Positions 20,440-32,613 of a stretch of DNA of 64,000 nucleotides are shown in pieces. Made by a program: the position numbers and the translations under genes. The stretch spans positions 1 to 64,000 of the forward strand of contig WHVA01000245.1 of assembly GCA_015179125.1 (NCBI GenBank), written 5' to 3'. The DNA comes from Gautieria morchelliformis (Eukaryota > Basidiomycota > Agaricomycetes > Gomphales > Gomphaceae). The notes beneath the pieces are model-generated. The model was not told the DNA's origin. It saw nothing but the letters and a program-made list of their open reading frames with translations, and searched no databases. The number at the start of each line of letters is the position of its first letter. Position 1 is the stretch's first letter.

Positions 20440-23400
20440 ATGCCTGTACCGCCCAGTGGCCACTCGTCATCCATCGATTCAGCCTCCAGCTTCAGCTCTT
20501 CAAAGTCTTCGCTCTTGGCTCCGCCCCTCGACGAAGTCTCCTCCCAGTCAGACGTGGCTGACCTGGCTAACCACTCTATGCGTCCCGGCGACTCTTCGGG
20601 CTACGGTGTAGCTGCCAGTCCAACGCACCACTCTTCCAGGGCCTTTACTGCCTCTCCTTCGACCGCCTCCACTACGCAGAAGCTGAGGCATGCATTTGGA
20701 AAACGGCGGCGGCCTTCGCAGGATGCAGGGTCATTCCTATCCTCGGCCGAACGGTATACATCTGATTCCGACATTTCATCCTCTTCCCCCCATCATCTAC
20801 CGTCTGCGGTCTCCACTTCCTCTTCCGGTCGTCCATCGGCTGCAAAACTCACTATGCACCTCTTCGGTGCACGCAAACGCTCGATCCCCGATCCAAATCA
20901 GCCTCCACCCCTCCCTCCTAAACCGATAGGGCTTCGTGCACCCCACCCGTCAACCCTCCAGATTCCTTCTAGCGCTGCACCTAACAACGCACATGGCGCT
21001 CGGCCTCGCAGCAGTGTCATGGTCACATCCCCTAGTATCACAGCCGCAATCGCCTTTATGCGCGAGGATGAGGAGCGGCAGCGTGTGGCAGAACAGGAAC
21101 GGGAACATGCGGAATCTGAAAGTCGTCGTGAATTGCAGGAGAACAAGGAGAATTGGAGGAAGAGTGACTCCACGATGGACAGCGGCCATACAGTGCGGCC
21201 AGGGAACAACGCAATGGATGCTGCGCCAGGAGCCGCGAATCAGCGGATGAGTGCGTACCTTGCCAAACCACCAGGAGGGGGGCATATGGATCTGCTCGAA
21301 TTTTTAGCGGGGGCGCCAGAACCGGAGGGACCTTGGCAAGACACGCGACCTAAGGACGCATCACCTGGGAGGCAAGCCAAGCGACGCTCTCTTTCATTGA
21401 ATATACACGTCCCATCGACACATACCCCCACACCGTCAATGTCTGCAGCGTCTGTACCGTCATTCATGGCTTCTCCTTATCCTACTCCACCTGCTTCAAC
21501 TGATCTAGCATTAGCGCGTAACACCCATTCTCAAACTGGTCACAACGTCGCTGTCACTTCTTCACCCCGAGAAACGCCAAACATCACGCGCACTCCCGCT
21601 AGTGGTATCATTACCTCTGGTACTGTTCCCGGCTCTCCAGTGTCCAAGACGAACATCCGAGATCGTCTCGCAGCATGGACGGCCACAACAGGCATGGGCC
21701 ATCGCTCTCCCTCGCCATTGTCTGCTGCTTCGGCCTCTACCTCGACCCCCTCACTCACGAATCCTTCAATGACATCCCTTAATTCGGCCCCATATCGCCG
21801 CGTTGTCGTAACGTCTGATGCAAGCCAGCGATCTGCAGCCGATATGCAGGCCATCGCCGCTGTCCGTCAGATGCAGAATCGTGTACGGTCGCCCTCAGGT
21901 TCGTCCACCTCCAGCTCAGGCGGTATCAGACAGGCTGCAACGTCGATCACGAACGGCGCTGGAGCCAGGGCACTAGGGCTGGGAAAGCGTGCGTATGAGA
22001 AGGTCGGTCGTGTTTGGGGTGGTTCACAGTCCGGCTCTGGTTCTGGCTCGGATACGCCAAGTTACCGCCAGCCAAGTCCAGTGAACACCTTTCCTTCAGG
22101 TAGCACCTTGGCAGTGCAGCCTTTTCATAATCCAATACATGGGCCTTCAGCATTTCCTCCTCAAGGGAGGCGGACACCCGCAGCCTCGGGAACCTGGTCT
22201 GTGTCCTCCATGGGCGGATCGCGGTCATCGTCAGAGAAGGACCGTGCTGTTAACGGACCTGAATTCTCTAACATGGCGACGTCACCAGCGTCACGGGAAG
22301 TTGGATGCCTTATACGCCCACCGCGAAACTCAATCGGCAGTGTTGTGTTTGGCAAAGAATTATGGGTGTGTGTTAAAGACACCAGAGCCATGGTTACAGG
22401 TTCTGCACGAGATACACTGAGCGGGCGGATGATTCCCGCATTGGTATACAGGTGCGCTCAGCACCTACACAAGTGGGGACTTGAGGAAGAGGGTTTGTTC
22501 AGGTAAATCAGTAGGGTTCATTGTGTTCACGGCGACGCTGACAAGGCTTGTAGGATATCCGGGCGGTCAAGCCACATTTCCCGCTTACGAAATGAGTTCG
22601 ACAGTGGTATGTATGCTTGCGACGCGGCGCCTTTTTGTGGCTGAGCAATCTTATAGGAGCTGACTATGATATCATCGAATGCTCACCGTCTGAGCTTGAC
22701 CCCCATGCTGTGGCATCCGTCTTCAAGGCGTACCTCCGAGAATGTAAGTTTCCACAAAATAGTGCCCTTCGTGCGTGCGCTTTGTTCATAGTGGTTCACG
22801 CCAACAGTGCCTGAACCTGTTTTGACTCGGGCTCTTGGTCCTTCTTTTGATGCTGCCATAAATGCTGAGAACACTCACTCCGCTCCTCCGACTTCCAGCG
22901 GCATAGTATCGAAAAATCTCTTAGGAGGCGGCCCCGGCCTGCCTTCAGGTCCCCGACCTATGCCGACAATACGCAAACCCCCTTCGCTCTCCACATTTAC
23001 GCTTCCTACTTCTTCATCACTCCGTTCCCCTTCGTCAACGTTAACCGAGGCACTCGGTGACCTTGTTGCTCGTTTACCACGAGAAAATCGGGATCTTCTT
23101 CAGACGGTGGTGGAGTTGATGAATGCGACGGCCGCCCGGAGTAAGGAGACCAAGATGCCGCTTAGCAACTTGCTCTTGGTATTCTGTCCCAGTCTGAGCA
23201 TGGCGCCAACGTTATTACGCGTGCTATGCGATGTGCCAAGCATATGGGAGCCACGGCCGCAAATGGTGGACATTGCGAGCACTTCGAGGGAGAATGACGC
23301 AGAGGACACCGAGGAGTCAGCGTCAGACTCGGATTCTGAATCTGAAGCGGGTGAGCTGGCGTTACTGCCAACCAGCTTTAAAGGCAAAGAGAAGGAAGTG

Positions 23401-24975
23401 CCGAAAGCTAGCACTGAGTTAAGGGTAACTACATCAGGTTTAACAACAAGACTTGCAGAGTCCCGAGCGGAAGAGGCTTCGGTTCCGAGAGCTACTTCTC
23501 GTTCGCCTAACGTCATTCGGCGTGTACCGGTTCCAACTCTCTATTTCGAGAATCAAGAAATGGATATCTCCCCGCCCTACGTAAATCGGTCATTCACACC
23601 CCCACTTCTCACCGATCCGCCCCCACGCTCTGGGTCTAGTCTTTCGCTAGATATTTCAGGTCGAAGTCGAACACCGTTGTCGTCGCCCATGCGGTCAGAA
23701 GTGTCTCTGGACTCCCCAACCGACAAACATGATGTTCTACCATCCCCGGCACAACGACACGCCTCACCCTCGCCGTCGCCCTCGTCGTCGTTTGTTCCAT
23801 GGCTTCCGCCAAATCATGACAAGGCCCTGCCTGCTTCACCGCAACCTACAATGTCTTCTCCCGTTGAGTCTCCTATAAAGCACGAAGGAGTAAAACCCAA
23901 CCCGAGCCAGCCAACAGATGAGAACCGTTCAAATGAGTCAGCGAATAAGGTAGACATCGGTGGCGCTTCTCCACATCGTTCATCGAAGGAGAGGCGTCCT
24001 GAACCGTCTCCCTCTCACACGCGTAAAGACATAAGCAGCAGTAGCGTTCCCCAGCTTCCTTTATCAAATAATGGACATCCCATACGGTCCTCGTCACTGC
24101 CAGCCACCATGGTCCTGGGCTCACGGTCTGCTCCTAATGTCGCCTTCCCTTCGTCTGCAAAGGTGACGCCGTCGATGCCGTCCACACCGTCCACACCGTC
24201 CACACCGAGCTCCCTGAAGAAACACGCTCTCACCTTGTCACTTGGCCGAGGCCTAAAGATGCCCGACGATGAAGATCTACCGTCTCCATCGAAACGCATC
24301 GTTCGACGACCATCTCTGAACATGTTGTTTAATTTGAAAAGGAGCGGCTCACCATCGCCAAGGCCACGCACCCCCACTATATCCAGTCCTCTCGCTAGTC
24401 CGGCATCTCTCGATCGGGTCTCACAATTTAGCCCGACGTTCGCTAATCCGTTCCCGCCAGTACTTACTTTGCCGATCGAGAGCAGCATGGACGTAGGCCT
24501 AGGATGGGAGGACGTGTTTAGCACCAGTGAAGAAGTAGCAACAGTATCCACTCATCAACGGGCTGTTGCTGTTACTGTTTCGCAGTTATCGCCAGAGTCA
24601 CCACACTCACAGTCTGTTCCATCTCCGTCTGTCGGAACTAATACCGAATACCCTACTTCTTTGGACAGCCTTTCCCATTCAAATGATCGTCCATCGATGC
24701 TTTCTAGTACCACTGGCGTCCTTGACGCAGCAGACTCGGTTCCAACCTTGCCGTCTTCGTCGGCTGAGTCCACGTCCGTCGTGCGTCCTGGAGACGCCTG
24801 GTCGAGTAACGATCGCCTGATGGTGGATTCTCCTAATGAGCCTCCTCCAATGGAAGAAGAACCAATTTCACCACCACCACACATTAATTTTCAGCTTCGC
24901 AGGTCGTCGTTGGATGAGGATTGGGCCAGCATTGTCCTTTTGGCGGCTGGAAAGCCTGCCGAGTCGTTTGCATAG
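20440..24975 (+). CDS. Large RhoGAP-domain protein
   Basis: Exons are 20440-22502, 22554-22606, 22657-22743 and 22808-24975, with introns of 50-64 bp; 1456 residues. The RhoGAP domain begins near residue 625 (FGKELWVCVKDT) and has VYRCAQHLHKWGLEEEGLFRISG, whose arginine is the GTPase-activating finger, then FKAYLRELPEPVLT and ENRDLLQTVVELMN, ending with NLLLVFCPSL. A Ser/Pro-rich insertion of about 80 residues splits the domain after LPEPVLTRAL. The flanking 620 and 500 residues are Ser/Pro-rich and disordered, with a polyproline PPPLPPKP motif near residue 160 that could bind SH3 domains. It should switch off Rho/Cdc42-type GTPases in cell polarity. The C-terminal tail (PFPPVLTLP, then FQLRRS and DWA) reappears in the gene at 30798. 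Confidence 0.9.
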
Positions 24976-26179
24976 CGACATAGCAATTGTCTGCCCTGGT
25001 ATATTCACGTTTGATTTGTGTATTATTTTTTCCAATATCTCATTGTTTAGCCACTTTACCCGACGTCATCATCTAACCTCGAATCCTTGCGCACGTCATT
25101 CCACGTATTACTCTAGAAATACTCTAATACTGGGCTGGGTCTTCGCATCTTGGGATCACATGACAGAGCAGACACATCTTCAACGACTTTCACATAACCA
25201 TTATGCATAATCAGGGGCGTTGGCTGGGCATGCGTACAACCACCAACATGTATAGATCATATCAGGGGATCCATAACTTGATTGAGCTCGTACAGTTATG
25301 ACTGTTGATGAGACGATACCGTGCACGCTGAGTACGGAAGAAACCATCATCGTTGATTTGATCGAGCGATGTCGTATATATAAGTAATTTGTAATCTCAC
25401 GTTGGCACGATTGTGCAACTTGCTTGTACGTGCTTGTTTGGCCAATTCACTTTCCCAAGCTGCCAATCCGAACCAACTGAGGCCAGGTTGTGCTCGATGC
25501 CACTGGTATACGGCGTTCCCTTCTCGTTGATTATATATCCTTTGGATGTTGCAGTGGTGTCAATTCTGATGTATGTTGCAAATTGTAGTGCCATCATGAT
25601 GATACTGCAGTTGACGACTAGATCAGTACCCTCTTTCAAACCCCAGGTTAGATACAGAATTCGAGGTGGGATTTATTCAATACTGCGTAATTCGAAATTT
25701 GGAATTCATCGCGGCTCATCCTAGTTCTTTGGCTGAACTTCCATGGCAAAGCTATTACTCAGATAACTCAGGATGTGAGCTCATGTGATCATGATCCGAG
25801 ATGCATCAATCTCCTCGATGAAGCATTTGTTATCCATAGGAAATATTCGTCGGAATAACACGATTTACTTGTCTCAAGTCTTGATTTCAACCAAACTCCT
25901 GGCCACGAATCGATGAACTCACGCGCTTCGAATTTCCTATGGTACTGCTGCCAGATCCTCGGGCCTCAGGTCGCCGTTTATAATCACACCATAGGCCCGC
26001 CCAGTTAGCACAGTGGCACCAATACCAGTCGTTGATGACATTGTGCGTGCTGCTTGTGAGCAATGGACCAGTATTAAAATCTACAAAGACAGGTTCAAGC
26101 TTGACCCGGACATGTCTGACAGTTCTAGATCCTCAGATTGGATGCTATTTTATGATCACTTGTCAAGGCTGCTATATTC
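24976..26179. other. Intergenic stretch
   Basis: No recognisable gene. A TATATAAG-like site lies near 25375, and 80-100-codon frames occupy both strands at 25397-25724, without motifs or splice partners that would support them. Confidence 0.45.
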
Positions 26180-29100
26180 TTAGCTCGCTTGTTCGGTCGA
26201 CTGAGCACCCTTGCGAGAACTCCTGGATAGGGTAGCTATCTCTTCTCCTGACGGAAGGACGGGTCCATGCTTGCGTTTGAGCGGTGTTGTAGTCTGGTGT
26301 AGCTGTCGATCTGCCGCATCGGTCTGTTCGTCCACGCGTCGTAACGCCTTAAGGCGGGCATTCTCTGGATGCCATCCTGTCAGCTGTTTTCTCGGGTAAG
26401 GCAAGGTTCACAGTTATCATGACTCACGTTGGCGTCTGACGTTTTTCGTCATTCGTTCAGACTCCATAGAGATTTTGTGAGTCGAAGGAATCCTAACTTC
26501 GTGGGACAGCTGTACAACCCGAGCGACCTCGGTGTTGGTCACTTCGATCGAAAACGAGGTAAAACCATACCTGGACGTTTTTGATTTTTTGTTGATCCAA
26601 CCAAAGTCCCTTTTTTATTCGTCCCAAAAGCGTGCCACCGGGTCCCTCTTTGTTTGCATCCACGTGCGAGGCCTCGACAAGGTTGCCATGTCGTTCGCCA
26701 GCTTGCCAGACGGCCAAAGGGATTTTACTCTTTTCCCAGCACATGGCCGGAAATACCCAGCCACCGCGTATCTTGTCTTCGACCCAGTCTGGCGGTACAG
26801 TGAGTGAGTGGTAAGCCTTTGAATCTTCATGCTTACCTCGACCTGTCTTCCCACCCTCAACGCAGATCCGCTCCAATGCGCCGTCCCAGTCTTCGTGACT
26901 AAGGCACAACAGGCCCCGCATCTCATTCTTGATGCCATCACTAACTGTGCCTTTTTTTATGTTGCGGCACACATATGCGTTGCACAGTCTAACTATTCGA
27001 TGGAGATGCTCACAAGGGGAGAGTTGTGAGAGCAGTCTTAATGGTTCATGTAGGTCTCGCTGCCCCACGAACGCTGCATGTTGAGCGACCTCCTGCAGAT
27101 ATAGTCCCAGCCCTGTGAGACATCCTTGATCGGTATGCCTGCGCGTGTTGAGACCTAACGACTGCAGCACACCTTTGACCTGATCCCCATGTTCATCAAC
27201 AACAAATAGCTTGATACCAACTGGCTCGTTGACCGACAAGGAGTGAAAATGACGCCAACGCAGGTGCTGGCCGGTGTCGTTTCGTACAAGCTCTGTGATC
27301 TTGCGAAACACAAATAAATAAGCGTCGGCACAAGGGCGGTTTATAAAGACCCGACAGTAATTTATGCCTGGGGAGTAATTGTGAGTGGATCCAAAGAAAT
27401 TAAGCTGTAGAAATGATACTCTTACTTATCCCGGCCTCAGCGTCCCACCCGCCGAGCTCAAACTCCTCATATCCAACCACTCTTTGAGATATGTCGCACC
27501 GAAGGTACTCAGCCCGGAGTATCCGCCAGCTGTTTGTAGGTGTCATACAAATAACAAATCGGTAAGGTTCGTCCCCGGCACCACCCTGATCTCTGACCTC
27601 CCGCCTTTCAACGTCCTTCGGTGGGATCGCACCAATGAACCTGATATACAGATTCTGAAATTCGCCCGAGTCGTTGAGGGATTTGAGATGTTTTGCGCCT
27701 ACAGGCGTTATGCATGTCGGACCATCACCAATGATAATGACTGAACGTAAAGGCGCGGCGCACCTTCCCACCCCGTCCCGTGAGGAAAACATTCGGATTT
27801 CGCCAATTTTATATATTGTTGCAACCGCTCCTTGTTTGCAAGGGAGACGTGCAGATCAACTAGCGTCGGATTGTGGAGGTCTGGCAGCAGTTGCTGCAAT
27901 CTACTGCGCACCGCCTTGTGATGCAAGAACCCATGCAGTGTCATGCCTGGAATGTCGTGCTCCAGTTCCTTGAGCATGTGGAGAATCTCCTGCCTCACCA
28001 GGGGAGGCGTTGTGGATGGCAGGGGTGCGGGGTGGTGATGCGAACCAGAACATATGATGAGCACATGTGGGCAGACGTCTCGGTAATCTTCGAGAGGTGT
28101 GTAAACCGTGAACTTGCTCGTGCAGCTCAGGTTCTTCATTTCTAGTGATGCGAGCTGGCCATCCTCTGAACGGTGAGGGCAGGCTGAATAATGCTACCGA
28201 GTGAGTTTCCGCCCCTTCCTGTAACGAGACTCAAAGAAACTACTTACGACACACGAGCCGCTGGGAAGAAAAGTTGGTAACTGTCGTACAGCTAGCTAGT
28301 GGACCGTATCCGCTGTATTCTGCCGCTCGTTCGATACGAGCAACTTCTTGCTTATCTCCGGCAAATGAAGCCTCCAAATAGTCCCAATCGAGTGACCTTG
28401 TAGAGGGACCATAATCGAAGAAATGTTTACGATTCCGATGTGAGTCATAATGCTCGCAACTAGTAACCGAATATGGCTCAGCCACTGACCCCAGAACTTC
28501 TGACAACTTACCAGACAAAAGCATCCCCCTTTTCATCGACGTTGAACAGCAACCTACCCTCGCAGACAGACTCAACTGGCCTCCGACCCCTTCTCTCTTT
28601 TTCAACAATCTCAGATTGTGCATCCAAATCTGCTCGCTCTTCGGGAGTGAATGCTGTCGGTTCGCATAATGGAGCCCCGCAGCCATGCTTGCGCAGTGCA
28701 TGCATGTAAGCCACAGTACGCTCCAAAATCATATGAGCGTCCGAGTTGGATATGACCTTATCAATAGCCAGACGCTCTTTCAGTAGTTCAGCAGTCACAC
28801 ACGTGTGTGGGCGACGAAGCACGTCGATGGATGCTTTGGGACAAACTTTCACTCCCTGACCTATATTCAACCAAGACGGTGCGTCTGTCAACCTCTCATG
28901 CTGTGTCACTGGAAACTGTGACATACATGTGGAATGAGACCTGACACAAGGGACCAGTCGACCGGCATTGTCTGCGAGAACCTTGCAGAATACGGGGGTT
29001 CTGGCAAGTGTCTGACCCATAGGCCCACCTTGCGAGTAGCAGATATTCTCCCTCGGATTCACCCACGCTTCGGGATCGAGCTTGAACAAGTGGCCGATCC

Positions 29101-29461
29101 AACCCTCGGCACTGGTCTCTGGGTATTCGACGTGTGCGTCAATAGAGTAGGTAATCAGTTTGAGTACGGAGGTGTTGCGTGTTATCTGCACATCTGACTC
29201 TACGCTGACCACAAACGGAGACCGGTTCTGAGGCCGCGAATCCGAACCTGGGGCGAGGGAGGGAACACGAGGGATCGTAGGAGACGACTCTAGAGACGAC
29301 GCGGGGGAGGGGGGCTTACCGCTGTGGAGAACGTCGAGGACTACGCGTGGCCTGCCATCGTGATGGTCCAGGAAGTCTGAGCTGTGCGGGGTTTCACTGT
29401 CGAGGTGCGCATACACCATGCCTGAACGACAACTCGTCCCTTGGTCGCTCATACCAGGCAT
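26180..29461 (-). CDS. Many-exon protein of an uncharacterised agaricomycete family, possibly transposase-derived
   Basis: Supported minus-strand exons: 29461-29320, 29247-28927, 28860-28512, 28459-28248, 28183-27764, 27698-27426, 27367-26837, and 26788 to about 26560; two more lie between there and 26180 with uncertain borders. Introns are 48-72 bp. Conserved-looking stretches are SLDWDYLEASFAGDKQE, YGPLASCTTVTNFSSQRLVC, PHVLIICSGSHHHPAPLP, NPTLVDLHVSLANKERLQ, FPHGTGWEG, PYRFVICMTP and HRIVRLCNAYVCRNIKK, then MCWEKSKIPLAVWQAG. I recall this pattern from a multi-copy family in mushroom genomes whose second half resembles MULE/FAR1-like transposases. That assignment is from memory and is inference. 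No catalytic triad can be proved. The last two exons could be misjoined or decayed. Confidence 0.6.
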
Positions 29462-30797
29462 TGACGAGTGCAAGTATGAGAGTAAAACTGAAAGTAATAG
29501 GTGCGCTAATTATGATCGCTTTAAATTGAGGTAACATGGTTGTTTTTTTCGGAAGAAAACCGTCTATTCACGTTGATCGATCCGGCCTGCGTTGTGGCAT
29601 AATTTTTTACCATCGGTTGGTAGACTCGTACAGGCGGCTGAGCGGTGATCGAGTTGTATGATGGCTCTGTGCTTGGTTTGTGTGCAAGTGTGGGGCTGCA
29701 CCGCTTGCTCCACGGACAACCTTTGCTGAACAAGAGGGATCCACCACACCTAGCTATGGGGTGATTGTCGCATACAAGTATGCGTAATGGTGAACTCAGC
29801 ATACAGAAGCTCGTATCAACTCACGGCACCTCATACTAGGTCTGCAGAGAATAGGCTTGAATTTGACGAGCCACAATCTTCTTCTCACCTTCATCTCCTA
29901 GTCGACCTTCTCACACGTATAACGGTAGTCCCGTATTAATACTGGTCCACGTGCAAGTCCCAGGCTGGGTACGGTATACCCATCTCCAACATGGTACACC
30001 TGCAAGAAGATTCCTCTGCAGCCACACAAGTCGTGGAATTGCTTCAGTTACACCGTACTAATACCATCTGCAAGTTGTAGCTCATCCAATTTGACATGTG
30101 CTGTTACATAGATACACGTTTGGGCTGGTCTTTATACTAGCTACGGTACTTCACTCACCGTAGTTTCCCGTTGCTCCCACAACCTACGCAACATGCCTGC
30201 ATGCAGGTCGTCGCCTCAGCAGTACCTACGTGCAACAGCGGCTCAGTTACGTGACTTCTCACTATTTTCGTCTCAATCACGTCAAACTTGATATTCATGT
30301 CGATCTTCGTGAACATGACTAGTATCAGTGATATGAACGCAGCTGAGCCAGAGCACGGTACGTTGTGCCCCACAACTATGATGATCACTCATTAGGGTAA
30401 TTAATAACAACAGTCTCCCGATCTTTCACGCACGCCTCTGGATCTCTGTGAACCAGAACATCGTGATGCAAGTAAGCATGGAAAACATGTTGCGCCACTG
30501 GCGTCGTTCGACCTTCATATTAACACCGTCTAAGATGTGTCATTTTTCCTGCGGCCCACCACGTTCCCGCGGATCGTCTACTAGCCCTAGTTGACTGCTT
30601 GCTATCCTGGACGTTCGCTGGATTGGATATATAAGAGGTAGGAGTTCTATGCCTCTCATCAGTCACTCCCTTGATGCCGAGATACTCACTGCACCAGAGT
30701 TTGTTTCGCAATAGGAGCGACCGCAAGGTACGACGCCACGACACCAGACTTGTACCAGGCTACCATTTCTGTTCTACCCCTTCCCGTTATAGCTAAT
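29462..30797. other. Intergenic region
   Basis: No gene recognised. It should contain the promoter of the many-exon gene (leftwards) and of the RhoGAP-tail gene (rightwards). Confidence 0.45.
30628..30635 (+). promoter_or_regulatory. TATA box of the RhoGAP-tail gene
   Basis: TATATAAG lies 163 bp upstream of the ATG at 30798. Confidence 0.45.
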
Positions 30798-31778
30798 ATG
30801 CCTCTGTCTCCCCATCAGCATGTCGACAAAGGCTCTGCCTATTGTACACCCTTCCTCGAGTCCCCCGGAAAGACGAAGAGTGCTAAAATTTCGTCCCTCC
30901 GAGTCCCAGACCCCCAACTCTCTCCTTCGCCTTCATCACAGCCTTCAATTGTATTCCCGGCTAAGACTTCTCCCTCGCCTTCCCCGACCTCGTTGAAAAG
31001 GCGTGCACTCGCCATTCCCATGGGATGTCAATGTAGCTCACTCGAAGATGAAGAAGCACCTTTCGACCCAGAACAGCCGAATGGAAGGTGTCTGAGTCTC
31101 GGAATGCTGAAACATAGAAGACGGAAAGATTCATCTATTCCTCTGTCGACCACTGCCGTGCCTGAGATGGCATGCCCAGAATCACATCGTCCTGCTCCTT
31201 CCAGTCGCTCGTCTAGCCCCGTTGAAACAAGTCGCCCGCCATCGAGCATAGAAATGGCACGATCGGCGACGTCGGATCCATTCCCTCCGGTGCTCACTTT
31301 ACCCAATGAGGGAGCCATGACGATGGGTTCTGGTTGGGCAGATGAGTTCGGCATCATGATCGACACCAGTATACCACCACCACGCCCGTGGTCAACGACA
31401 TTTTCTCAATCCCCCAATCAGACATCCTGGCCAGAACGCCCTCGTTCTCCTAGCAGCCACTCCGTTAGAGACTCCCCCCCGCCGTCAACAGGTTTTTTCA
31501 GCTCTAACGGTATTTCGTCCACGATGCCGAGTCCAATGAGTGTTCTCCATGCTATCGAATGGCCCCAGGCAGCGCCCTTGTCTTCGGTTGTGGAACCGTA
31601 TCTTTTTCAGGATAATCTCACCGCGCCTCATGACGAGTCGGATGCGCCCTCCGTTCACTTCCAGGAGCTTCGCGATATATCCTCTCCTCCTCCCCGACTA
31701 GGCTTTCAACTTCGCCGCTCAGCGGAGGATTGGGCTACTGCGGTTCTCAGGGCAGTTGGAACGTCTGTTGATTCCTAA
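30798..31778 (+). CDS. Stand-alone duplicate of the RhoGAP C-terminal tail
   Basis: A single uninterrupted frame of 326 residues, Ser/Pro-rich and without a GAP domain. It matches the last 500 residues of the RhoGAP protein in order: PTSLKRRALAIPMG versus the PSSLKKHALTLSLG region, DPFPPVLTLPNEG versus NPFPPVLTLPIES, and near the end FQLRRSAEDWATAVLRAVG versus FQLRRSSLDEDWASIVLLAAG. It adds a CQCSS motif absent from the parent. It may be a partial duplication that gained its own start, or a decaying relic; the open frame and TATA box favour expression. Function is unknown; competition with the parent protein for a tail partner is only a guess. Confidence 0.65.
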   Translation: MPLSPHQHVDKGSAYCTPFLESPGKTKSAKISSLRVPDPQLSPSPSSQPSIVFPAKTSPSPSPTSLKRRALAIPMGCQCSSLEDEEAPFDPEQPNGRCLSLGMLKHRRRKDSSIPLSTTAVPEMACPESHRPAPSSRSSSPVETSRPPSSIEMARSATSDPFPPVLTLPNEGAMTMGSGWADEFGIMIDTSIPPPRPWSTTFSQSPNQTSWPERPRSPSSHSVRDSPPPSTGFFSSNGISSTMPSPMSVLHAIEWPQAAPLSSVVEPYLFQDNLTAPHDESDAPSVHFQELRDISSPPPRLGFQLRRSAEDWATAVLRAVGTSVDS

Positions 31779-32613
31779 AGGATCGCGTAATGGGCTATAA
31801 TATAGGTGTCGGACCTCGACGAGTTCAGTACGGCTTCTGCGTCACTAGTGACAAACCTCCGAGGCTTTTTCATTTTTTCTTGTCAATATTAGCACTGGTA
31901 TATTTTGATTGTATATAGTAATTCGGACCTACTAGTATAGCTACTTATCGACCTGTCGTTCCTGGAAGTTAAAATATTGACATGCATAGCGGGTTCAAAT
32001 TACTAATTTGACTTACTGTAATTAGATTGATTGTATTAGAAAACAAGGAAATTAGAATAAGGGAAGTGATGAGTCCGAGGACGGTTGGATCGATCTATTA
32101 GAATTTGGTAACTGAATTTGCAAGATGTCTGGTCATTCAGTGCGGTGAGCATCACTCTAGCTGAGCCTGTAAATGGTTCTTGTTCATCAGTGAGAAATTG
32201 ACTGGAAATAGACCATTGAGTCAAACAAGTCGATCCTAATTCGAAGATGTAAACCGAGCAAGGTCGAATGTTTGGGGAAGATGCCAGGCTTACAGTAGGT
32301 AGTAATCCAAAAATTTCCAACCTGGAGGTATTTACTATTATTAGTAGCTAAAACGACTAAGACGTTGCCGTGGATCCGACCACGATGGAGTACAAGGAAT
32401 GGGGGCTGTCACCACCGATGTCGCTGTCGCCGGCTGTTGCTGATTGTTCCGCTTCATGTGAGTTGACGGCCCACAAAACACTATGTCCCTCCTGAACCAG
32501 TGGGGCACAAAGTCGGAGATCATTCATGCATCACCCTTGAAGGAGTATATTTTTTATTTTCCGTTGATCAGCCTACTTAAATCAGGCAAGTTCAACGAAA
32601 AGCGCCAGCAGAC
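31779..32613. other. Intergenic stretch
   Basis: AT-rich. A minus-strand frame of 94 codons at 32036-32320 has no recognised motif. Nothing supported. Confidence 0.4.

Noticed and set aside
20950-21285. Minus-strand frames within the RhoGAP gene
   Set aside because: Antisense shadows of the Ser/Pro-rich N-terminus.
28508-29473. A 321-residue single exon
   Set aside because: It includes two stop-free introns of 72 and 66 bp with good splice signals; the Pro/Ser-rich and QFPVTQHE-like stretches they would encode break the conserved pattern. The TTG at 29473 is not a start.
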